Assembly: GCA_027023325.1 (NCBI GenBank)
Contig: JALVVQ010000328.1
Coordinates: 1 to 5,615, forward strand
Source of the DNA: Campylobacteraceae bacterium
GTDB lineage: Bacteria > Campylobacterota > Campylobacteria > Campylobacterales > Sulfurovaceae
Length of the DNA: 5,615 nucleotides
Direction of reading: 5' to 3'
Part shown: piece after piece, positions 1 through 5,615 of the stretch
Numbering within the stretch: the stretch's first letter is position 1
Layout of the letters: each line of letters starts with the position of its first letter
Notes under the pieces: generated by a model
What the model saw: the letters and a program-made list of their open reading frames with translations, nothing else
Told to the model about the DNA's origin: nothing
The model's database searches: none
Translations under genes and position numbers: made by a program

Positions 1-73
1 AAAAGAATAGAGGTGCCCTAGATTGTTTGGATGAGAGAGGTGTATTCAATCTATGGCATGGCTGAGTATCCGA

Positions 74-92
74 GGGAAGGCTATTACTTCCC
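74..92 (-). other. Small stem-loop spanning the hemE stop codons
   Basis: GGGAAG and CTTCCC form a perfect six-base-pair stem with a seven-base loop that holds the tandem TAA TAG stops of hemE. No T run follows on the minus strand, so it is a poor intrinsic terminator. It may stabilise the 3' end of the message or be incidental. The remaining bases 1-73 show no supportable gene on either strand. Confidence 0.35.
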
Positions 93-1118
93 ACTGACTC
101 TCTGGCATTCAGATACAAAATGCTTCGCATGCTCTACGGGTACATCTGGCAGGATGCCATGGCCGAGGTTGAAGATGTGGCGTTTGCCACCCATGATCTC
201 CTGGATGCCTTCTACACAGGAGGTAGTAGCCTCTTTGGAGTAGAGGCGGCAGGGCTCCATGTTGCCTTGGAGGACATAACGGTCTCCGAGCTTCTCTTTG
301 GCGAGTGCCATGGGGGTACCCCAGTCTACACCAAAGACATCGAAGTTGCCATAGACCTGGTCTAGGAAGGCTGGTACGCCTTTGGGGAACATAATGATAG
401 GGATATGGGGATACTTGGACTTGAGATAGTCGGCAATCTCTACCATGTATTTCCAGCTAAACTCATCATACATACTTGGCTCGATCGCTGCTGCCCATGA
501 GTCAAAGATCTGTACGACATCGATACCTGCTTCGATCTGCTTTTCCATATAGTATTTGACCACTTCGGTGACTTTGGCGAGTATCTTGTGGAGCAGGGTA
601 GGGTTGGCGTACATCATCTTCTTGCAGATATTGTAGGTCTTGGTGCCTTGGCCTTCGATCATATAGGTCGCCAGTGTCCATGGTGCACCGGTAAAGCCGA
701 TGAGTGCCTTGTCATCTGCCAGCTGCTCTCGGATGAGCTTGATCGTGTCATACACATAGGTGAGCTTGTCAGCCGCCTCTTCACCACCGATAAGTCTGTC
801 TATATCTGCTTCTGTCTCGATGGGATCGGAAAACTTGGGGCCTTCACCCTTGACAAAGCTCAGATCCATGCCCATCTCATCAGGAATCACAAGGATATCA
901 GAGAAGAGAATTGCCGCATCGACGCCGACGATATCAACAGGCTGGAGGGTAACCTCACAGGCTTTCTCTGGGTTGTGGCAGAGATTGAGGAAGTCACCTG
1001 CCTCGGCACGCACCGCCATATACTCAGGCAGGTAGCGACCCGCCTGTCTCATCATCCATACAGGCGTGTATGGGGTCTCTTTGCCTAGACAGGCATCTAC
1101 GAAGATTTTAGAAGACAT
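84..1118 (-). CDS. hemE: Uroporphyrinogen decarboxylase (HemE)
   Basis: Complete gene of 344 residues, close to the usual bacterial HemE length of about 340-355. The enzyme removes four carboxyl groups from uroporphyrinogen III to give coproporphyrinogen III in cytosolic haem synthesis. Both family signatures are visible: PVWMMRQAGRYLPEY at residues 19-33 and GFTGAPWTLATYMIEG at 141-156. Residues matching known active-site positions are present: R24 and R28 (human R37, R41), D74 in LFSDI (human D86), Y152 (human Y164), S207 in FDSWA and H320 in NLGHG (human H339). No cofactor is expected for this family. The ATG shares one base with the TAA stop of the upstream YqhA family gene (TAATG), and AAAGGTGG at 1128-1135 is a plausible ribosome binding site, so translation is probably coupled. 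The gene ends in tandem stops, TAA then TAG. Nothing is missing; identification is firm from motifs and length. Confidence 0.97.
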   Translation of the reverse strand: MSSKIFVDACLGKETPYTPVWMMRQAGRYLPEYMAVRAEAGDFLNLCHNPEKACEVTLQPVDIVGVDAAILFSDILVIPDEMGMDLSFVKGEGPKFSDPIETEADIDRLIGGEEAADKLTYVYDTIKLIREQLADDKALIGFTGAPWTLATYMIEGQGTKTYNICKKMMYANPTLLHKILAKVTEVVKYYMEKQIEAGIDVVQIFDSWAAAIEPSMYDEFSWKYMVEIADYLKSKYPHIPIIMFPKGVPAFLDQVYGNFDVFGVDWGTPMALAKEKLGDRYVLQGNMEPCRLYSKEATTSCVEGIQEIMGGKRHIFNLGHGILPDVPVEHAKHFVSECQRVSGK

Positions 1119-1684
1119 TAATGATTACCACCTTTGTGCATGAAATAAAGCCCGAGAGAGAGTGCAAGGATTGAGCCAGAGAATTCGAGCATCTCAAGGG
1201 CACCACTATAGTCAGTATGAAGAACGCGCTTAAAGAAGCTGACGATAAGCACCATAAGGATGACCTTGGCTAGCTTGTCTTTAAGTTCATCAAGAGAGTG
1301 AATCTCAAGAATCTTGGAAGCAGTGCTTTTCTTGGCAATATCAATTTGGGAGATGAAAAGCTCATAGAGTCCGAAACCAAAAATAAACATCACAATTGCC
1401 ATCAAGTAGAGGTCAATTGCACCAATGAGGTCACTGACGAGGGCAGCATGAAAATCGGCTACATGATGCTCACCAAAGTAGTAAGTAAAAACCGAGCTGG
1501 CAACATGCCAGATGTCGACACTCGCAACTACAAAGAGGGCTATGCCTCCAATCATACTAAAGACTACTGCCAAAAGAACGAAGAAGCGAGTGTTCCACAA
1601 AAGTCCCTCAAAGAGCTTTTCATACCAAGGCTGAAAAGCAGCATCCATAGCCTGATGCTGCTCGGGTGTATGGGTTTCATGCAT
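1118..1684 (-). CDS. YqhA / UPF0114 family inner-membrane protein
   Basis: A 188-residue membrane protein of the YqhA (UPF0114) family, whose molecular function is unknown. Hydrophobic segments lie at about residues 34-56, 83-107, 138-152 and 165-182, suggesting four membrane passes. The family-like core is DLYLMAIVMFIFGFGLYELF at 91-110 followed by ISQIDI (111-116), resembling YENFVSQLDI in E. coli YqhA, and later SLDELKDKLAKVI (130-142). The His- and Gln-rich N-terminus (HETHTPEQHQ) is hydrophilic and extends beyond the E. coli protein, which is about 164 residues. I chose the ATG at 1684 over an in-frame GTG at 1711: the ATG lies 2 bases after the asd stop and has AAAGGA seven bases upstream, whereas the GTG start would overlap asd by 25 bases without an evident binding site. 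It sits between asd and hemE with no room for its own promoter, so it is very likely co-expressed. The family call is by recalled similarity; function is not assigned. Confidence 0.87.
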   Translation of the reverse strand: MHETHTPEQHQAMDAAFQPWYEKLFEGLLWNTRFFVLLAVVFSMIGGIALFVVASVDIWHVASSVFTYYFGEHHVADFHAALVSDLIGAIDLYLMAIVMFIFGFGLYELFISQIDIAKKSTASKILEIHSLDELKDKLAKVILMVLIVSFFKRVLHTDYSGALEMLEFSGSILALSLGLYFMHKGGNH

Positions 1685-1686
1685 TA

Positions 1687-2724
1687 TTATATCCTTTCCA
1701 TTTCGATCCACTTCTGTGCGATGCGGATCGAGTTGGTCGCTGCACCCACTCGGAGCTGGTCTGCGACCACCCAGATATGCAGAATATTGTCTGCGTAAAT
1801 ATCTTTGCGGATGCGCCCGACGAAAGTGGTATCAGTATCAGTGGCTACCGTAGGCATAGGATACATACCATGCTCCAAATCATCGATGACCTCGAGGTTT
1901 TCAAACTCGCTCAGTGCTAGTCTGACCTTCTCTACATCGACATTTACACCCTCATCAAAAGTGATAGTGATCGCTTCGGAGTGGCTGCGCATGACAGGTA
2001 CGCGTACACAGGTAGCAGAGACGGCGAAGTTGGAGTGCATGATCTTGTTGGTCTCGTTGACCATCTTCATCTCTTCTTTGGTGTAGCTGTTCTCCTGTGG
2101 GACATCGATCTGTGGGATGACATTGAGGGCGATCTGGTGCATAAAGGCTTTGTGCTCGCTCTCGCTTAGCTTGAAAGCAAAAAAGTCCTGCATCTGCTTT
2201 GCTAGTTCCTCGGCACCTGCTTTGCCAGCACCACTGACGGCTTGATAGGTGCTCACATCGACACGCTTGATGCCATACATATCATGGATAGGCTTGAGTG
2301 CCTGTACCATCTGAATAGTAGAGCAGTTGGGGTTGGCGATGATGCCTGTGTCTCTCCATGCTGCGATATCCTCAGGGTTGACCTCGGGTACGACGAGTGG
2401 TACATCAGCATCCATACGGAAGTGAGAAGTGTTGTCGATCACGACAGCCCCTGCATCTACCGCATACTTGGCGTACTGTTCTGAGATGTTTCCACCAGCG
2501 GAGAAAAAGGCGATATCAATATCTCTACCCTCAAAGACTGTCTCGGTCAACTCTTCGATTTTGTAGGTTTTTCCCTGGCACTCTATCTCTTTGCCTGCAC
2601 TGTTGGCAGATGCCAATGGTAACAGCTCAGCAATAGGGAAATCCAGCTCTCCCAACACATGAAACAACTCTTCTCCGACAGCACCGGAGGCACCGACGAC
2701 AGCTACATTATACTTTCTACTCAT
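1687..2724 (-). CDS. asd: Aspartate-semialdehyde dehydrogenase
   Basis: Complete 345-residue enzyme, of normal length for bacterial Asd. It reduces L-aspartyl-4-phosphate to aspartate semialdehyde with NADPH, in the cytosol, feeding diaminopimelate/lysine, threonine and methionine synthesis. The N-terminal Rossmann domain carries the nucleotide loop GASGAVG (residues 11-17). SAGG follows at 75-78 and NTSHFRM at 98-104, with R103 a likely phosphate-binding residue. The catalytic thiol is C134 in NPNCSTIQMV. The substrate region includes STYQAVSGAGKAG (158-170, Q161), and the catalytic base is H248 in RVPVMRSHSE (241-250). This arrangement matches the Gram-positive/epsilonproteobacterial type rather than the longer E. 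coli type, by inference from memory of the families. The ATG lies 12 bases after the gyrA stop; the best ribosome site is AGGA at 2735-2738, ten bases upstream and overlapping the gyrA TAG. The last codons contain the ribosome binding site of the following YqhA family gene. Confidence 0.97.
   Translation of the reverse strand: MSRKYNVAVVGASGAVGEELFHVLGELDFPIAELLPLASANSAGKEIECQGKTYKIEELTETVFEGRDIDIAFFSAGGNISEQYAKYAVDAGAVVIDNTSHFRMDADVPLVVPEVNPEDIAAWRDTGIIANPNCSTIQMVQALKPIHDMYGIKRVDVSTYQAVSGAGKAGAEELAKQMQDFFAFKLSESEHKAFMHQIALNVIPQIDVPQENSYTKEEMKMVNETNKIMHSNFAVSATCVRVPVMRSHSEAITITFDEGVNVDVEKVRLALSEFENLEVIDDLEHGMYPMPTVATDTDTTFVGRIRKDIYADNILHIWVVADQLRVGAATNSIRIAQKWIEMERI
1692..1697 (-). promoter_or_regulatory. 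Ribosome binding site deciding the YqhA family gene start
   Basis: AAAGGA on the minus strand lies inside the last codons of asd, seven bases before the ATG at 1684. It supports that ATG over the in-frame GTG at 1711, and suggests that ribosomes finishing asd help start the next gene. Confidence 0.75.
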
Positions 2725-2736
2725 TCGTTTCTATTC

Positions 2737-5232
2737 CTATTCTAAATTTAAATTATTTTCATTCTCGTCAATGAGCACATCTGGCTCCTCGGTCTCCTCT
2801 TTGGGACACTTTGCGATACTGACGACCTTGTCTTTTGCTTCGACATTGACTGTTTTGACCCCGGAGGTATTTCTGCCCGCTTTCCGGATAGACTGCATAT
2901 CCACACGAATCATCTTGCCGATACTGGTCAGGCACATGAGGTCTTTGTCATCTTCGACAAAGACCACGCCGACGACATTGCCGGTCTTAGGTGTCAGCTT
3001 CATCGCGATCACCCCTTTGCCAGCTCTACTTTGTTCGCGGTATTCACCGACAACAGTACGCTTGCTCAAGCCCTTTTCGCTGACGATCAGTATCTCGTCT
3101 TCTTCGCTCTCGATTACGGCGGAGCCAGTGACGAAGTCTCCCTCAAGTTTGAACTTGATCGCAGTCACCCCTCTAGAGACCCTGCCGATCTCTCTGGCAT
3201 CTGAAACCTTGAAGCGGATACACTGACCCATCTTGGTCGCGACAAAGAGCCACTGTGCTTCTGGCTTGACGATGCGTGCTTCGACAATCTCATCATCCTC
3301 ATCGAGGTTGATGGCTCTGACACCATTGCTTCGGATGTTGGAGTACTCTTTGAGATTGGTGCGTTTCACGATACCATTCTTGGTGAAGAAGACCAGACCT
3401 TTGTCTTCATCAAAGTCTGTCGTTGGAATGATTGACATGATCTTCTCGTCCTGCTGGAGATTGATTAGGTTGACGACTGCTTTGCCTTTGGCTGCCCGTG
3501 ATCCCTCGGGGATACGGTAGACCTTGAGCCAGTAGAGGTGTCCTCTGTCAGTGACAAACATCAGTGTGTCATGTGTATGGGAGATGAAGAAACGCTCAAT
3601 GAAATCGTCTTCATAGGTGGTGACAGCAGTTTTGCCTTTGCCGCCTCTACGCTGCTTCTCATACTGTTTGACAGCCACACGCTTGATATAGCCTCTGTGC
3701 GTAATGGTCACTACCATGGGCTCGTTAGGGATCAGGTCTTCGATATCGATATCATCATAGTCATCCACGATTTCTGTGCGACGGTCCTGAGAGAACATCT
3801 CTTTGGTCTCGACCAGCTCATCACGGATGATGGCAATGATCTTTTTCTCTGATTTGAGTATGCCTTCTAGGTAGGCAATGGTTTTGAGTAGCTCTGCCAA
3901 TTCGTTCTCGATCTTTTCGATCTCTAGTCCGGTCAGGCGACGCAGTCTCATCTCCAAAATTGCTTTGGCTTGGATCTCAGAGAGGCTAAATCTGGTCATG
4001 AGATTTCCTCTTGCGTCCTCATCATCACTGCTGGCACGGATGATTTTGATCACTTCATCGATATTGTCTACCGCGATCTTGAGACCTTCGAGGATATGGG
4101 CTCTGGCTCTGGCTTTTTCGAGGTCAAAAATCGTTCTACGGATGATCACTGTCTTTCTGTGATTGAGGAAAAGCTCCATCAGCTCCATGAGATTGAAGAC
4201 TTTGGGCTCTTTGTTCACGATTGCCAACATGATGATACCAAAGGTGGTCTGCATCTGTGTTGATTTGAACAGGTTGTTCAGTACGATCTCACTCATGGCA
4301 TCACGCTTGAGCTCGATGACCACACGGATACCTTCACGGTCGGACTCATCACGGATCTCAGAGATACCTTCTACCTGCTTGTCTCGCACGAGTTGCGCGA
4401 TATTTTCTATCAGGCGTGATTTGTTGACTTGGAAAGGAAGCTCGTCGATGACGATGACCTCTCGACTGCCTTTTTGTTCGATATGGGTTTTGGCACGCAC
4501 TTTGATGCGCCCGCGCCCTGTGGTGTAGGCATCGGTGATCCCTTTGCGTCCAAAGATGATACCACCCGTAGGGAAATCAGGGCCTTTGACAGCACCCATG
4601 AGGTCTTCTATGGTGGCATTGTCGTCATCAATACGGATCAGTAGGGCATCGATCAACTCATCCATCCTGTGAGGAGGGATATTGGTCGCCATACCGACAG
4701 CGATACCACTGGAGCCATTGAGCAGCAGGTTGGGGATGCGGCTGGGGAGCACATCTGGCTCGCTTAGGCTGTCGTCATAGTTGGGTACATAGTCTACGGT
4801 GTCTTTCTCTAGATCCCGCAAGAGCTCTTCTGCGATCTTGGTCATACGCGCTTCGGTATATCGCATCGCCGCCGCATTGTCACCATCTACAGAACCAAAG
4901 TTTCCTTGACCATCTACAAGTGGGGCACGCATAGAGAAGTCCTGTGCCATACGCACGAGGGCATCATAGACTGAGTTGTCACCATGGGGGTGATACTTAC
5001 CGATGACATCACCGACGATACGGGCAGACTTTTTATAGGCTGCCCGATGAGAGAGATGCAAATCACTCATCGCATAGAGTATCCGTCTGTGTACCGGCTT
5101 GAGTCCATCTCTGGCATCAGGCAGTGCCCGTCCGATAATGACGCTCATCGAATAGTCCAGATAGCTTGCTCTGATACTGTCCTCGATCAGCACCTCACTT
5201 ACATTGTCATTGTTCTCAAATAGATCGCTCAT
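2737..5232 (-). CDS. gyrA: DNA gyrase subunit A
   Basis: Complete 831-residue GyrA, near the H. pylori length and shorter than E. coli (875). With GyrB it forms the A2B2 enzyme that introduces negative supercoils using ATP. The breakage-reunion domain spans about residues 1-500, with the winged-helix segment around 65-125 and catalytic Y125 in AMRYTEARM (E. coli Y122). A coiled-coil/gate region lies around 360-480. The C-terminal DNA-wrapping domain, about 503-805, has the GyrA box QRRGGKG at 527-533, which separates GyrA from ParC. It shows six repeat cores: GYIKR 514, GHLYWLK 564, GIVKR 620, GQCIRF 669, GLSKR 721 and GKMIR 772. The tail (811-831) is acidic. In the quinolone region the E. 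coli S83 position is N86 and A84 is S87, while D90 (E. coli D87) is kept. The start is supported by AAGGAG four bases upstream. It is the first gene of the probable operon. Campylobacterota studied so far generally lack topoisomerase IV, so this enzyme may also decatenate chromosomes (inference). Confidence 0.98.
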   Translation of the reverse strand: MSDLFENNDNVSEVLIEDSIRASYLDYSMSVIIGRALPDARDGLKPVHRRILYAMSDLHLSHRAAYKKSARIVGDVIGKYHPHGDNSVYDALVRMAQDFSMRAPLVDGQGNFGSVDGDNAAAMRYTEARMTKIAEELLRDLEKDTVDYVPNYDDSLSEPDVLPSRIPNLLLNGSSGIAVGMATNIPPHRMDELIDALLIRIDDDNATIEDLMGAVKGPDFPTGGIIFGRKGITDAYTTGRGRIKVRAKTHIEQKGSREVIVIDELPFQVNKSRLIENIAQLVRDKQVEGISEIRDESDREGIRVVIELKRDAMSEIVLNNLFKSTQMQTTFGIIMLAIVNKEPKVFNLMELMELFLNHRKTVIIRRTIFDLEKARARAHILEGLKIAVDNIDEVIKIIRASSDDEDARGNLMTRFSLSEIQAKAILEMRLRRLTGLEIEKIENELAELLKTIAYLEGILKSEKKIIAIIRDELVETKEMFSQDRRTEIVDDYDDIDIEDLIPNEPMVVTITHRGYIKRVAVKQYEKQRRGGKGKTAVTTYEDDFIERFFISHTHDTLMFVTDRGHLYWLKVYRIPEGSRAAKGKAVVNLINLQQDEKIMSIIPTTDFDEDKGLVFFTKNGIVKRTNLKEYSNIRSNGVRAINLDEDDEIVEARIVKPEAQWLFVATKMGQCIRFKVSDAREIGRVSRGVTAIKFKLEGDFVTGSAVIESEEDEILIVSEKGLSKRTVVGEYREQSRAGKGVIAMKLTPKTGNVVGVVFVEDDKDLMCLTSIGKMIRVDMQSIRKAGRNTSGVKTVNVEAKDKVVSIAKCPKEETEEPDVLIDENENNLNLE

Positions 5233-5236
5233 GTCG

Positions 5237-5242
5237 CTCCTT
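5237..5242 (-). promoter_or_regulatory. gyrA ribosome binding site
   Basis: AAGGAG on the minus strand, four bases before the ATG at 5232. It is a near-consensus Shine-Dalgarno sequence and fixes the gyrA start. It is the strongest site in the window, as expected for the first gene of an operon. Confidence 0.85.
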
Positions 5243-5283
5243 GAAATATTGATTTGTACACACAGGGCATAGAAACCAAAAAA

Positions 5284-5316
5284 TAAGGAGGATTATATCC
5301 AAACTCATCTAAAAAA
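5284..5316 (-). promoter_or_regulatory. Likely sigma-70-type promoter of the gyrA operon
   Basis: A perfect TATAAT is read on the minus strand at 5292-5297, within GGATATAATCC. Upstream is a T-rich stretch (six T at 5311-5316, then TTT at about 5301-5303). No TTGACA-like -35 box is found at 16-18 bases. This suits Campylobacterota, where the main sigma factor relies on the -10 box and T-rich upstream DNA rather than a conserved -35. The predicted start of transcription is near 5284, giving a leader of about 52 bases before the gyrA ATG. The transcription start is inferred. Confidence 0.65.
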
Positions 5317-5329
5317 TGCCTATTAGGCA
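5311..5329 (-). terminator. Probable intrinsic terminator after the tcdA-like gene
   Basis: Read on the minus strand, TGCCTAATAGGCA (a 5-base-pair stem with a three-base loop) is followed at once by six T. It lies about 85 bases after the tcdA stop and just before the gyrA -10 box, so it could separate the two transcripts. The stem is short, so termination may be partial. The T tract may instead, or also, act as the T-rich upstream element of the gyrA promoter. Confidence 0.5.
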
Positions 5330-5350
5330 GCCATTCAGCCATGTAAGAAA

Positions 5351-5388
5351 TTTGATTTACGGGGGAGATTTGATGCGCCCAGGGGAGA
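5351..5388. repeat. Imperfect tandem repeat in the tcdA-gyrA spacer
   Basis: Two adjacent units on the plus strand share the ends TTTGAT and GGGGAGA: 5351-5368 (18 bases) and 5369-5388 (20 bases). The middles differ (TTACG against GCGCCCA). The right unit overlaps the hairpin at 5375-5397. It could be a pair of protein-binding sites or chance; with only two degenerate copies no function is claimed. Confidence 0.35.
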
Positions 5389-5397
5389 CCTGTGCGC
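5375..5397 (-). other. GC-rich hairpin without T tract downstream of the tcdA-like gene
   Basis: On the minus strand GCGCACAGG and CCTGGGCGC face each other across a five-base loop, TCTCC. That gives eight pairs and one A/G mismatch, extendable by two A/T pairs if one G is bulged. It begins 15 bases after the tcdA stop. No T run follows on either strand, so it is not a standard intrinsic terminator. It could protect the 3' end of the mRNA or be a structured leader element. The inverted repeat is directly visible; its role is not known. Confidence 0.5.
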
Positions 5398-5412
5398 CAT
5401 GTGGGCTGACGG

Positions 5413-5615
5413 CTAGGTATGTTTTGTGCCAATCAGCCGCTTGACTGCTTCTGAGCAAAGTGTCAGACCAAAAGCACCAGTGACCCCTGCAAAAGAACCT
5501 TTCTCTTTACACTTTGCTTGCTCAGGAGAAAACACGACAGTAAAGTTCCTATCGAACTTCGCCTTTTTGAGCTCATTGCGTATCTTTCGCCCCAAGGCAT
5601 CTCCGTGGCTTTTCC
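5413..5615 (-). CDS. tcdA: TcdA-like ThiF-family protein, C-terminal end (partial)
   Basis: Only the last 66 full codons are present; the reading frame stays open to the right edge, so the true start lies outside the window. The visible part begins KSHGDALGRKIRNEL, continues FTVVFSPE, and ends GSFAGVTGAFGLTLCSEAVKRLIG. This matches the C-terminal region of the ThiF/E1-like enzyme TcdA (CsdL/YgdL), where E. coli has KLRERL, VVKNSKGKLGVDCVFSTE and SGFGAATMVTATFGF at corresponding places. TcdA uses ATP to dehydrate threonylcarbamoyladenosine at tRNA position 37 to its cyclic form. The stretch between VVFSPE and GSFAGVTG is much shorter than in E. coli. The adenylation domain cannot be seen, so a different ThiF-family member is possible. 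The apparent internal TTG start at 5595 is not the real start, because the homology continues upstream of it. It is separated from gyrA by 180 bases and probably belongs to a preceding transcript. Confidence 0.8.
   Translation of the reverse strand, partial: KSHGDALGRKIRNELKKAKFDRNFTVVFSPEQAKCKEKGSFAGVTGAFGLTLCSEAVKRLIGTKHT

Larger units (their letters stand above)
84..5284 (-). other. Probable operon gyrA-asd-yqhA family-hemE
   Basis: Four genes on one strand with spacings of 12 bases (gyrA to asd), 2 bases (asd to the YqhA family gene) and a one-base overlap (YqhA family gene to hemE). No terminator-like T-tailed stem and no convincing internal promoter was found between them. The promoter before gyrA is the only good candidate in the window. 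No terminator follows hemE within the 83 bases available, so the transcript may run past the left edge. Confidence 0.8.

Noticed and set aside
31..243. A 70-codon plus-strand frame at the left edge
   Set aside because: Most of it is antisense to the conserved hemE 3' end; no binding site or recognisable product.
588..1088. A 166-codon plus-strand open frame opposite hemE
   Set aside because: It is antisense to a gene with complete HemE signatures, has no recognisable protein family pattern, and is explained by codon bias on the opposite strand.
1685..1711. GTG start at 1711 giving the YqhA family protein nine extra residues
   Set aside because: It would overlap asd by 25 bases and lacks a good ribosome site, while the ATG at 1684 has AAAGGA at ideal spacing.
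1298..1798. A 166-codon plus-strand open frame opposite the YqhA family gene and the asd end
   Set aside because: It crosses two well-supported genes on the other strand, lacks a convincing ribosome binding site and its composition shows no domain or membrane pattern.
2739..2744. TAGAAT as an internal -10 box before asd
   Set aside because: Transcription would start only about seven bases before the asd ATG, leaving out the ribosome binding site; the AT-rich gyrA tail explains the match.
5281..5300. AAGGAGG-like sequence on the plus strand in the spacer
   Set aside because: No plus-strand reading frame of note starts downstream; it is the complement of the gyrA -10 region and adjoining leader.
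5229..5432. A 67-codon minus-strand frame across the tcdA-gyrA spacer
   Set aside because: It overlaps both neighbouring genes, runs through the promoter and the hairpins, and its protein shows no family-like pattern.
1..5615. Possible undescribed defence, mobile or CRISPR-type system
   Set aside because: All coding space is filled by recognisable housekeeping genes; no transposase, integrase, regularly spaced repeats, att-like sites or composition break was seen.

Overview
This is a compact chromosomal housekeeping segment in which every supported gene lies on the minus strand, so transcription runs from the right edge to the left. In transcription order it holds the 3' end of a tcdA-like gene (ThiF/E1 family), a 180-base spacer with the likely promoter, then gyrA, asd, a YqhA/UPF0114 family membrane protein gene and hemE.

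The proteins point to a Campylobacterota (epsilonproteobacterial) chromosome. The gyrase breakage region reads GDNSVYDALVRMAQDFSMR, which resembles Helicobacter and Campylobacter GyrA more than enterobacterial GyrA. The tight gyrA-asd-hemE order also fits free-living members such as the Sulfurovum/Sulfurimonas group. Base composition looks to be in the mid to high forties in percent G+C on lines counted by eye. The family-level placement is an inference and no species is claimed.

Region by region: bases 5413-5615 are the C-terminal 66 codons of the tcdA-like gene, cut by the window edge. Bases 5233-5412 carry a GC-rich hairpin just after tcdA, an imperfect tandem repeat, a short stem followed by six T (probable terminator), a TATAAT -10 box and a strong ribosome binding site for gyrA. 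Bases 84-5232 are four genes separated by 12, 2 and -1 bases, which is strong evidence for one operon with translational coupling. Bases 1-83 hold no supportable gene.

The operon joins DNA topology (gyrase A), the branch-point enzyme for lysine/diaminopimelate, threonine and methionine synthesis (aspartate-semialdehyde dehydrogenase), a four-helix membrane protein of unknown function, and a tetrapyrrole enzyme (uroporphyrinogen decarboxylase). No common pathway is evident; co-transcription may simply reflect growth-linked expression. I found no mobile element, CRISPR array, tRNA or rRNA, and no sign of a new defence or other undescribed system. The least understood component is the YqhA family protein.
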